The notes: generated by a model not told the origin, from the letters alone. A stretch of DNA of 52,593 bases from Olleya namhaensis (GCF_900114005.1 NZ_FORM01000012.1:1-52593); one strand, 5' to 3'. Numbered from the stretch's first letter, positions 1-7,160 are shown. Numbers and translations: made by a program.

Positions 1-383
1 AAACTATTTTTTTTACCTTCTAAACGTCTAAAAAAAATCTTTTGAACTAGAAAATATTAACAAAAAAAGGTCAACCTATATCAGTATAATACAAATTCCA
101 CTCTAACTGAAAAAATAGGACTTTAAAATAACCGAATTCCTGCCGACTCAAACTCCGAAAAACTTACTGTAAACTGAATTTCACTCTTGCGGAATTCTGA
201 TCAAACGGAATTTATATAGTTTACGGAATTTAAGCAGCCTTGTGTGAAATTCAGACTATTGAACCTCACTCAAATCCGAATTGAAAGCGGATGAATCTAT
301 TGCCGAATTCCAACTGTTGTGTTGAATTTCACTCAAACGGAATGACATTGATTATGTGAAATAATTAGCGAAATTCCACGCCT
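1..383. other. Gene-free left edge with repeated short words
   Basis: No open frame of useful length is visible on either strand here. The stretch is AT-rich and carries recurring short words: TGAATTTCACTC followed by CGGAAT at about 173-195 and again at about 322-345, and CCGAATTCC at about 131 and 304, with a related CCGAATTTCAC at about 437 inside the next site. It ends at the left arm of the first cassette-boundary site, so it may be the decayed tail of a further cassette upstream. That reading is inference. Confidence 0.4.
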
Positions 384-523
384 GGCAACAACGTGCATAA
401 TTAATATGCTTGTTTTATGCGTATCGTGAAATTCTGCCGAATTTCACTAATGGGTAGTTTTTATTTATTAATTTAGTTGACTTAACAACGCATACTAAGT
501 CATGCACAAGCACGTTGCCCACA
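384..523 (+). repeat. Cassette-boundary palindromic site A
   Basis: Imperfect palindrome of about 135 bp. The left arm reads GGCAAC-AAC-GTGCAT (384-398). The right arm reads ATGCAC-AAGC-ACGTTGCCC (502-520). GTGCAT and ATGCAC are complementary, and the outer GGCAAC pairs with GTTGCC. The bases between the two stem boxes differ in length on the two sides, like extrahelical bases in integron attC sites. The centre is less like the other sites, but a TTATTTATTAATTTAGTTGACTTAACAACGCAT segment-like stretch at 460-493 matches their right half. The presumed exchange point is between G514 and T515. Confidence 0.6.
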
Positions 524-531
524 ATAAAAAA

Positions 532-1149
532 ATGAAGAACTTCAAAGAGAATTTAAGGAAAAAACCAACTCTATTTTTGGTAGTTGGAATTTTTGTTTTG
601 TTTATCGGAATTCCGTTTGGGATTTATGGATTGACTTTGAATGGTGGAGCAAGTTTAGGTGGAGTTTTAGTTTTACTTGGAGTTTTTATTTGTATTCCAT
701 TTTTAGTAATTGACAGAATTTTAGTGAATAAAATAAAACCATTCAAACTTTCGATTTTTGAATTTGTATTTATTGGAATTATTTTGCTATTCTATTTGTC
801 CGACAACAAAAAACTGTATGTTGATTTGACTGAATATAAAACTGAATATTTCGTTATTATTTATAATAATGGGAATTTAGAAAACTCTGAATTGAATTGG
901 AGTTTTCCCTTTAGTAAAAGTGTGGAATTAAATGAAAATTCTATAATTATTCCATCAGAATTTAAAGGAAATTATCAAGTTGAACTTAAAACACCGAAAA
1001 ATTGGAAAGGTTGGAGAATGAATCCTGACAGAATTAACGAAATTAATTTGAAAATATATACAAATAATAAAACTGAACTGAATCAAAAAGAAATTGACTC
1101 ATTAGCGAAAGTAGAAATAATTACTGTGGGCAACACCGTGTATAATTAA
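532..1149 (+). CDS. Small three-helix membrane protein, cassette 1
   Basis: Unrecognised protein of 205 residues. I chose ATG 532 because the ATG at 502 lies inside the boundary site. Three hydrophobic segments are visible at about residues 13-34, 43-65 and 75-90, followed by a polar C-terminal part of about 115 residues rich in Asn, Glu and Lys that probably forms a soluble domain. The last residues (GNTVYN) and the stop codon are read from the left arm of the next boundary site, so this frame is closed by the repeat. It is the only gene between sites A and B. No catalytic motif is seen. A role is not assignable; small membrane proteins of this type are common cargo in mobile cassettes. Confidence 0.75.
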   Translation: MKNFKENLRKKPTLFLVVGIFVLFIGIPFGIYGLTLNGGASLGGVLVLLGVFICIPFLVIDRILVNKIKPFKLSIFEFVFIGIILLFYLSDNKKLYVDLTEYKTEYFVIIYNNGNLENSELNWSFPFSKSVELNENSIIIPSEFKGNYQVELKTPKNWKGWRMNPDRINEINLKIYTNNKTELNQKEIDSLAKVEIITVGNTVYN

Positions 1150-1264
1150 TTGCTTCCTTCTAGCCTACTTACGAACATTCCTGCGGAATATTCTATCTGT
1201 GATTTATTTGCTAACTTAGTTCCATAAATCACGCAACTAACCATACACAATCACGTTGTGCCCA
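1125..1264 (+). repeat. Cassette-boundary palindromic site B
   Basis: The left arm is TGTGGGCAAC-ACC-GTGTATAATTAATTGC (1125 onward, split here by box). The right arm is ATACAC-AATC-ACGTTG (1243-1258). GTGTAT pairs with ATACAC, whereas site A has GTGCAT with ATGCAC, so the stem box covaries. The middle carries TCTAGCCTACTTAC and GATTTATTTGCTAACTTAGT, shared with site C and in part with D. The left ten bases pair with the start of cassette 1 (514-523), not with the right end of this site. Confidence 0.75.
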
Positions 1265-1288
1265 ATATGAAAATCCGTCAATCAAAGA

Positions 1289-3037
1289 ATGTTTAAGAGT
1301 TTAAAAGATTATTACGATTACATAAAAAACGATAATGGTTTTGACCAAAAATTCGGAATTTCAAGTAATTTAACGTCTTTACGAGATAGCATTGAAGATA
1401 GTGTTGAAAAGAAAAAATGCACATTCGAAATTTACTTTTCAGATTTTAATTTTAAACGAGGAAATTATGTTCCTCTATTTTCAAATAATGAAAGTAGTTA
1501 TCCTTCAAAATCTTTATTTGAAGATTTTGAATATATTAAAGATCGAGCAGGTTTAAATGATTCTATAAGTCCAAAATATTTAGCGAAGTACAACCATTTG
1601 CTTTGGGATAGTTCTCACAAACACATTGATTACGCGAAAAAAGCAATAGATAATTATTTCAATTTTATTAAATCTGTTCTTTTACCTAAAGACGACAATT
1701 TATCAAACAGAGGATTTTCTGAAATGTTTGAAAATTTGTTTGTGTTAGCACAAACAATAAATTACAAAAGAGAGGATTCAATAAAATTCTTAATAGTTAA
1801 GCTAGACGCAGAAGACATCAATGGTTTTCAAAAATATTCATTAATGGATTTTATCACTAAAAATGGTAAAAAATTAGAAAAAGCCCACACCAACAAATTC
1901 TTTGCTTATTCAAAAGAAGTAATAGACAAGGAATTATATCCAGATTTAAACAAAGAGTATCTTCAATTATTAATTGATATATCAATAAAACTAGGGAAAT
2001 CACAAAGAGATTTTCATAACAAATTAGGCGATTGTCATATTGCTGATTCTTCAAAACATAAAGAAAGTTTTGTAGTGCACGATTTTTATCTAAAAGCACT
2101 TAAGGAATATCAAAAAGCTGGAAATAAAAAAAAGATTGAAGAAGTAACCGTTTTAATTGAGAAAGCAAAAGATAATCTAAATTTTAAATCAATAAAGACT
2201 GAACATTCTAGCCCTGAATTACAAAAGTGGTACGATGCGCTTAATGAAATGACAACAAACCTAGTTGAAAAAGGAGAAAGCAAAGATATCTACGAGTATT
2301 TGATGTGTTCTGACCAAATTTTTCCGAAAGCTAAAGTACTAGACGAGAAAATTAATTCCGTAATGATGGATTTAGTTAGTACAATGAGTTTTGATATTAA
2401 TAGAAATGTGAGTGGCAATAAAGGTGGAATTAATTCATACTACATTCATATTCAAAATTTCACATTACGCCATCTTTGGTTAGTGTTTTCTAAAGGATTG
2501 AAAAATGGAAAAATCAGTTTTGATTCATTAAAAGATTTTTTAAAAAACAATACCTGGTATGGAGTTGAATTTTCGATAAAAAATCCTGCAGGTAAAACAG
2601 AAACTTATAATTGGTTACAACTTTTAACACCTGCACTAGATAGTTATTTCAAGCAATCAGAGATTGACATTAAAACAAATACAAACAGTTCATCTGGTTA
2701 TATTTTATCTATTGATTCTTTAGTTTTAAAATTTGAAGGTATTTTAAGAGAGTTTTCTAGATATAATGGAGCACAGACAATTGACATTAAGGAAAACGGA
2801 ACACAAGAAAGAATTTCCTTTGAAAAATTATTAGAAAACGAAAAATTTAAAGAATTGGTGCCAGAAGATGATATCGCTTTATTTAGATTTTTGTTCACTT
2901 CAGAAGGAATGAATTTAAGGAACAATATTGCTCATTGCTTTTTTAAGTCAAAAGATTATTCTGCTGCAATTATGTGGCTACTGATTTGTGCATTTTTTAA
3001 ACTAGGAAACTATAAATTGAAAACTATAACGAAATAA
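1289..3037 (+). CDS. DUF4209-like protein with C-terminal HEPN-type motif, cassette 2
   Basis: Protein of 582 residues without signal peptide or membrane segments, so probably cytoplasmic. Overall length and the C-terminal segment resemble DUF4209 proteins; I judge this from memory of the family and did not run a search. The C-terminus contains LRNNIAH with R544 and H549, an R-x4-H arrangement as used in HEPN ribonucleases, which are common in antiviral and toxin systems. The start ATG 1289 is preceded by a nine-codon frame from ATG 1267 whose stop overlaps this start, so translation may be coupled. The gene stops six bases before the next site and is the only long frame between sites B and C. 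Possible defence function is inference. Confidence 0.7.
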   Translation: MFKSLKDYYDYIKNDNGFDQKFGISSNLTSLRDSIEDSVEKKKCTFEIYFSDFNFKRGNYVPLFSNNESSYPSKSLFEDFEYIKDRAGLNDSISPKYLAKYNHLLWDSSHKHIDYAKKAIDNYFNFIKSVLLPKDDNLSNRGFSEMFENLFVLAQTINYKREDSIKFLIVKLDAEDINGFQKYSLMDFITKNGKKLEKAHTNKFFAYSKEVIDKELYPDLNKEYLQLLIDISIKLGKSQRDFHNKLGDCHIADSSKHKESFVVHDFYLKALKEYQKAGNKKKIEEVTVLIEKAKDNLNFKSIKTEHSSPELQKWYDALNEMTTNLVEKGESKDIYEYLMCSDQIFPKAKVLDEKINSVMMDLVSTMSFDINRNVSGNKGGINSYYIHIQNFTLRHLWLVFSKGLKNGKISFDSLKDFLKNNTWYGVEFSIKNPAGKTETYNWLQLLTPALDSYFKQSEIDIKTNTNSSSGYILSIDSLVLKFEGILREFSRYNGAQTIDIKENGTQERISFEKLLENEKFKELVPEDDIALFRFLFTSEGMNLRNNIAHCFFKSKDYSAAIMWLLICAFFKLGNYKLKTITK

Positions 3038-3043
3038 AAATAC

Positions 3044-3181
3044 TGGGCACAACACCGTATAAAATTAATTGCTAGTTCTGGCTCACTTGGGAAATTCCTT
3101 CGGACTTTCTATCTGTGATTTATTTGCTACCTTTAATGCTTAAAACACGCAACGAAATCATACATAAAACCGTTGTAAAAC
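3044..3181 (+). repeat. Cassette-boundary palindromic site C
   Basis: The left end TGGGCACAAC (3044-3053) is the exact reverse complement of the start of cassette 2, GTTGTGCCCA (1255-1264). It is followed by ACC-GTATAAAATTAATTGC and the shared words CTAGTTCTGGCTCACTT and CTATCTGTGATTTATTTGC. The right arm ends in ATACATAAAACCGTTG, with the presumed exchange point at G3172/T3173. Confidence 0.75.
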
Positions 3182-3183
3182 AT

Positions 3184-3666
3184 TTGAAAAAGACAATCAG
3201 CATACTAACATTCTTCTTAATTCTTTCTTGCTCTTCCGAAAAAGACAAGATTGAAAAAAGTACTGATATGACTTATTTAGGTAGAATTATAGAAAACTAT
3301 ATGTTTGAGTGTACTGACGCAAATCAATTAGAAGTTCACACTAAAGCGAAATACAATCCAACCGATTCTACTTTAACTTTCTTTATTGGTAAATCTAAAA
3401 CAGAATTCTTTCAGAAGTGGGAAATTCCATTACAAGATATTTATGTGGATATAAATTTTATTCATTCACTGACAGATACAATGAAACAAATAAACATTAA
3501 AGCAACTGAAAAAGATTCTGTTATTCAATATTCTGACAAAAGAAATATAACTTTTGAAATGACAAATTCTTATAATATTTATTTATTTGATTGGTGTGAT
3601 AAGGAAAAACAAGAAAACTTTATAAGTGCGTTAGAGAGAATAACTGAATTGAGTAAACTTAAATAA
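3184..3666 (+). CDS. Predicted lipoprotein, cassette 3 first gene
   Basis: Unrecognised lipoprotein of about 161 residues if it starts at TTG 3184. That start gives a clean lipoprotein signal (charged KK, hydrophobic core, lipobox LILSC followed by SS). An ATG at 3115 is in frame but lies inside the boundary site and would add 23 residues coded by the repeat. The TTG start also aligns with the position of ATG in cassette 4, where a similar sequence follows the site. The mature part has no motif I know. The next gene begins two bases after the stop, so the two are probably co-translated and may act together at the cell envelope, but no partner can be named. Confidence 0.65.
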   Translation: MKKTISILTFFLILSCSSEKDKIEKSTDMTYLGRIIENYMFECTDANQLEVHTKAKYNPTDSTLTFFIGKSKTEFFQKWEIPLQDIYVDINFIHSLTDTMKQINIKATEKDSVIQYSDKRNITFEMTNSYNIYLFDWCDKEKQENFISALERITELSKLK

Positions 3667-3668
3667 AA

Positions 3669-4193
3669 ATGCAAGAAACCATCAAAAATGGGATTCCTAT
3701 TCACGTTGATTTAGTATCAAATCGTGACGAAGTTTATTCAGGAATTTGCCTAAAATCTAACGACAATATCTTCATATTTATCTGTTTTAATGACGAGACA
3801 AAAGAATTTGATGGTTTTGCAATTATTAGAAAATTCGAAATTGAAAAATATCGAGAATGGGACGAAGAAGAATTAAGTGAAATAAAGAATAACAATTACG
3901 CTGAATTTATCGGAAAACTACCACTCGAAAAAATGAACAATATGTTCGAATGTTTATCGGAATTGGAAAACGAAGAGTTGATTGCAGTATTTACAGAAGC
4001 TGATGATGATTCATATTTTGTCGGACAAATTAAAAATCTAACAGAAAATGAAGCGGAATTAAAATTAATAAATGAAGATGCGGAATGGATTGAAAATAAG
4101 AAAATAAATATTGCCGAAATAACTTATATTGGATTTCGGACAAGTATTGAAAAAGAGTTACTGAATAAAAACGTTTTACAACAACGTGTATAA
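3669..4193 (+). CDS. Acidic 174-residue protein, possibly two Sm-like barrels, cassette 3 second gene
   Basis: Cytoplasmic protein without signal or membrane segment. Two halves (about residues 5-60 and 95-155) share a pattern of alternating strands: a Val/Ile-rich start, a turn, then a G-x-I/V stretch (SGICLKS and VGQIKNL) and a later aromatic-rich strand, which suggests two small SH3/Sm-like barrels. This is a visual impression, not a search result. The linker is rich in Glu. The last residues (NVLQQRV) and the stop come from the left arm of site D. Two genes in one cassette is unusual for integron-type arrays; paired toxin-immunity or lipoprotein-partner functions are possible but unsupported. 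Confidence 0.65.
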   Translation: MQETIKNGIPIHVDLVSNRDEVYSGICLKSNDNIFIFICFNDETKEFDGFAIIRKFEIEKYREWDEEELSEIKNNNYAEFIGKLPLEKMNNMFECLSELENEELIAVFTEADDDSYFVGQIKNLTENEAELKLINEDAEWIENKKINIAEITYIGFRTSIEKELLNKNVLQQRV

Positions 4194-4309
4194 TTCATTG
4201 CTAGTTCTAGCCTACTTACTAAAACACTCACGTATTTTCTATTGAGTTTATATTTGCTAAACTTAGTGCTTAAACCACGCAACAAATCATATAAAAACCG
4301 TTGCCTACA
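4173..4309 (+). repeat. Cassette-boundary palindromic site D
   Basis: The left end GTTTTACAAC (4173-4182) is the exact reverse complement of GTTGTAAAAC at the start of cassette 3 (3172-3181). Then come AAC-GTGTATAATTCATTGC and CTAGTTCTAGCCTACTTAC, almost identical to site B. The right half has TATTTGCTAAACTTAGTGC and the end ATATAAAAACCGTTG, with the presumed exchange point at G4300/T4301. Confidence 0.75.
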
Positions 4310-4313
4310 ATTT

Positions 4314-5399
4314 ATGAAAACCGTCAATTACATTATAATTCTGTTTTTTTTAACAAGCTGTTCGGTAGACAAAACTGAAATAGTTCCAGCAAAATATAAT
4401 GGTAAATACGGAGCAATAAATTCTAAAGGAAAGTGGCTTATTGAACCAACTTTCGATTCTATAAATAGTTTTTACAATGGTTTTGCAGACACATATAAAA
4501 ACGGAAAACAAGGATTAATAGATATCGAAGGAAAATTAGTGATTGATTATGACTATGATTTCATTGGGCATGTTGAAAACGAGAGAGTTTTAGTTCAAAC
4601 AGAAAACCACTACAATTTTGCGGATTTAAAAGGTAAATTAATATCTAAAACTTCCTTCTCAGATGCAGAAGAATTTTCTGAAGAGTTGGCTTCTGTTCAG
4701 TTTATCAAAAACGGAAAATGGGGATATATAGATGTTAATGGAAATTTAGAAATAGACACATTATTTTCTCTTGCTTACGAATTTAAAAATGGCCTTGCGG
4801 AAGTCGAAATAGAAACTACTGACACGACAACTGTTAATCCAAAATATATCATGTTAGAGCCAAAATTCTATGATTGTAGAATAGATAAGTCTGGAAAAAT
4901 AATTGACACAATTGAATATAAAAAGAACGAAAGAAAATTTCCATTAATTGGTTCTGCATACACAAACACTTTAGGAAAACTAAATAGATTTGGAGATACC
5001 ATAATGCAAAAGAAATACAGAGCTTTTGGTTATCCACAAGGAAAATATATGTGGTATTTAACTAACGAGAAATATGGATTAGCAGATACAACTGGAACTA
5101 TTCTAATAAAACCAATTTATGAGAACCTTTCTTATTTTAGTCATAATGGATTGGCAATAGCAAAACAAAATGGAAAATATGGCTATATTAATAATAAAGG
5201 GGACATAATTATTGATTTCAAATTTGACGATGCACGAAGTTTTAAATATGATTTAGCACCTGTAAAAATCAATGGTAAATGGGGGTTTATCGACCAATAT
5301 GGTACTTTTAAAATCGAACCAAAATTTGAAAATATAATTGGTCATTTCCGAAAATTAAATGGAAAAACCGAACGAATTTATGAATACAACGAGGAATAA
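4314..5399 (+). CDS. WG-repeat lipoprotein, cassette 4
   Basis: Lipoprotein of 361 residues with signal MKTVNYIIILFFLTSCS and lipidated Cys at about 16. The mature part is built from about seven WG-type repeats, each with a pattern such as GKYGAINSKGKWLIEP, GKWGYIDVNGNLEI, EKYGLADTTGTILIKP, GKYGYINNKGDIIID and GKWGFIDQYGTFKIEP. WG repeats form beta-propeller-like or solenoid folds and are frequent in secreted Bacteroidota proteins with unknown ligands. ATG 4314 was chosen over ATG 4242 because the latter lies in the boundary site and would spoil the signal peptide. It is the only gene between sites D and E. The function is likely binding at the cell surface, by inference. Confidence 0.85.
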   Translation: MKTVNYIIILFFLTSCSVDKTEIVPAKYNGKYGAINSKGKWLIEPTFDSINSFYNGFADTYKNGKQGLIDIEGKLVIDYDYDFIGHVENERVLVQTENHYNFADLKGKLISKTSFSDAEEFSEELASVQFIKNGKWGYIDVNGNLEIDTLFSLAYEFKNGLAEVEIETTDTTTVNPKYIMLEPKFYDCRIDKSGKIIDTIEYKKNERKFPLIGSAYTNTLGKLNRFGDTIMQKKYRAFGYPQGKYMWYLTNEKYGLADTTGTILIKPIYENLSYFSHNGLAIAKQNGKYGYINNKGDIIIDFKFDDARSFKYDLAPVKINGKWGFIDQYGTFKIEPKFENIIGHFRKLNGKTERIYEYNEE

Positions 5400-5403
5400 A
5401 AAC

Positions 5404-5538
5404 TGCACATAACTCCATGTTTAATTGATTTCTAGTTCTAGACTATTCGAGCATTCTTGCGGATTTCTATTTGGTTTTTATTCCCTAAATTAGACGTTTA
5501 AACACTTAATTAATCGAATACAATCACATTATACACCA
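5404..5538 (+). repeat. Cassette-boundary site E, partly decayed
   Basis: Same layout as B-D but degraded. The left end TGCACATAAC (5404-5413) is followed by TCC-ATGTTTAATTGATTTC, the shared word CTAGTTCTAG, then TTCTTGCGGATTTCTATTTG. The right end is ATACAATCACATTATACACC. The expected GTTG at the exchange point has become ATTA. The left end matches the start of cassette 4 (GTTGCCTACA) at only about six of ten positions, so pairing is largely lost. Confidence 0.55.
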
Positions 5539-5540
5539 AT

Positions 5541-6239
5541 ATGATAGATTTATCTCAAGCTGAGAAACAAATTAGATATGTCACAAATTTTAAAGATCTT
5601 ATATCTATACCTTTTCAAGCGGAAATCAACGCAAGTTGTTGGACTCGTAATCTAGTGGGTGATTTTTCTGAAATTATTAAGCAAGTAGAACAAAACGAAA
5701 CTATAGTAGAACTTAATAAAAAAGAGCTACTAGATCTAAAATTAAGTAAACAGGGACAACTTGCTCGTAATATTATTTTAAATGATTTAGAGACGCTAAA
5801 AGCACAAGGTGCCTCTCCAATACTTAATGTGATCAAGAGTTATCAAAGAGACGATGCCTATCCCCTTTTTCCAACGGATGTGTACTCTTTTCATGTAGAC
5901 CGTTCTCCTATACCAACTAATACTTTTTTATGCACTTATCACGGAGAACCTAGTGAGATATTACCCAATGCACAAGCTAATCAGAAAATATTGGTACCAG
6001 AAATACGTCAGGAATTAAAAAAACTATATGATGGCGCTGATGATGGTTTTGAATCGTTTTTAAGCGAGTATTTCTTTGATTTACACTATCAGCCCAAACC
6101 TAATGCTAATATTATAAACCTAGGCGTTGGTCATTTATGGAAGCTAGCAGTTGATCACCCAAGAAGCCAAGTCCTACCTTGTATACATCGCGCACCTAAG
6201 GAAAAAGAGGGCAACAGGCGGTTATTGTTAATCTGCTAA
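5541..6239 (+). CDS. DUF1826 family protein, cassette 5
   Basis: Protein of 232 residues resembling DUF1826, a bacterial family of unknown function and similar length. The landmarks used are a conserved run around FPTDVYSFHVDRSPIPTNTF and the C-terminal PCIHRAP. Conserved His and Cys residues (H and D in YSFHVDRS, C in FLCTYHG, C and H in PCIHRAP) could bind a metal, which is inference. No signal peptide. The start ATG 5541 sits directly after site E, at the same distance from the site as in the intact cassettes. The C-terminal tail after HRAPKEKEGNRR is short and irregular and may reflect erosion at the cassette end. Confidence 0.75.
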   Translation: MIDLSQAEKQIRYVTNFKDLISIPFQAEINASCWTRNLVGDFSEIIKQVEQNETIVELNKKELLDLKLSKQGQLARNIILNDLETLKAQGASPILNVIKSYQRDDAYPLFPTDVYSFHVDRSPIPTNTFLCTYHGEPSEILPNAQANQKILVPEIRQELKKLYDGADDGFESFLSEYFFDLHYQPKPNANIINLGVGHLWKLAVDHPRSQVLPCIHRAPKEKEGNRRLLLIC

Positions 6240-6299
6240 TCGAAAATTACAATAAGAGTAATACGGTTTTAAGAAATCTGTAATTCAATAAAAAGAAAC

Positions 6300-6430
6300 T
6301 GTATCTATCCTTGCGAAATTAAATATTACTAGTTTACGCCTACTGATAAAAATCTAAGTAGATTTTCCATTTGGTTTTTATTTGCTAAGTTAGGTATCTA
6401 AACAGACTACTAATTTCAAAATTGCCTTTT
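6300..6430 (+). repeat. Cassette-boundary site F, strongly decayed
   Basis: Recognisable only by alignment to sites B-E: CCTTGCGAAATTAAATATT, then ACTAGTTTACGCCTACTGAT in place of CTAGTTCTAGCCTACTTAC, then CCATTTGGTTTTTATTTGC and TAAGTTAGGTATCTAAAC. The outer boxes and the CCGTTG end are not clear (AAAATTGCC at 6418-6426 may be the remnant). It separates the DUF1826 and DUF2071 genes and probably marks the old right end of the array. Confidence 0.45.
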
Positions 6431-6446
6431 AAATTTAATCACTCAG

Positions 6447-7160
6447 ATGAAAATACCAAAAATAAAAGGAATTATAGACCGACGAATTTTAATCAATTAT
6501 CAAATTGACAAAGCGGTCTTAGAAAATTATCTACCAAAACCTTTTAAACCTAAATTAGTAAATGGAAAAGGTATTGCAGGAATCTGTTTGATAAGATTAA
6601 AGGACATCAGACCAAAAGGTTTGCCTAAACAAATCGGAATTTCATCTGAAAATGGCGCACATCGTATTGCTGTTGTATGGACTGAAAATGATAAGAAAAA
6701 AGAAGGTGTTTATATACCAAGAAGAGATACGTCTTCCAAGTTAAATGCATTAGCTGGAGGAACTATATTTCCTGGCATTCATCATTTAGCAAATTTCACA
6801 ATAAATGAAAAAGACGGACAGTACAAAGTCGCTTTTATAAGTCATGACGGTACTGCACTATCCATAACAGCAAAAGAAACAAACACTTGGAATACCGAAA
6901 GTGTATTTGAAAATTTAGACTGTGCTTCTAAATTCTTTGAAAATGGTGCAGTGGGCTATTCTCCCGACAAAAATAATTTTGATGGCCTTGAATTAAAAGT
7001 CTATAATTGGAAAGTATCACTTTTAGAAGTTGAGCACGTAAGATCCAGTTTTTTTGAAAATGAGAGTATTTTCCCAAAAGGCTCTGTCAAATTTGATAAT
7101 GCTTTATTAATGAAGGATATTGAACACGAATGGATTGGGTTGTCAAAAATCAAAAACTGA
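6447..7160 (+). CDS. DUF2071 family protein
   Basis: Protein of 237 residues resembling DUF2071 (YqjF-like), a family distantly related to acetoacetate decarboxylase. Landmarks are the N-terminal region with DRRILINYQIDKAVLENYLP, the middle GAHRIAVVW and the PRRDTSSKLNALAGGTIFPG stretch that lines the pocket in this fold. No signal peptide. Substrate unknown. It follows the decayed site F, and no further site occurs after its stop, so it may be either a cassette that lost its right boundary or the first resident chromosomal gene. It converges on the malY gene with 40 bases between stops. Confidence 0.75.
   Translation: MKIPKIKGIIDRRILINYQIDKAVLENYLPKPFKPKLVNGKGIAGICLIRLKDIRPKGLPKQIGISSENGAHRIAVVWTENDKKKEGVYIPRRDTSSKLNALAGGTIFPGIHHLANFTINEKDGQYKVAFISHDGTALSITAKETNTWNTESVFENLDCASKFFENGAVGYSPDKNNFDGLELKVYNWKVSLLEVEHVRSSFFENESIFPKGSVKFDNALLMKDIEHEWIGLSKIKN

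Noticed and set aside
502-531. ATG 502 as the start of the first cassette gene.
   Set aside because: It lies in the right arm of site A; residues 1-10 would be repeat-encoded and hydrophilic before the membrane segment. ATG 532 is preferred.
384-6430. Boundary sites considered as insertion-sequence ends or transposon terminal repeats.
   Set aside because: No transposase is present, sites occur singly between genes rather than as outer pairs, and complementarity follows the cassette ends with a different sequence for each cassette.
384-6430. Boundary sites considered as ordinary Rho-independent terminators.
   Set aside because: They are about 135 bases long, lack a T-tract after the stem, and contain conserved non-stem words; real terminators in this window look quite different.
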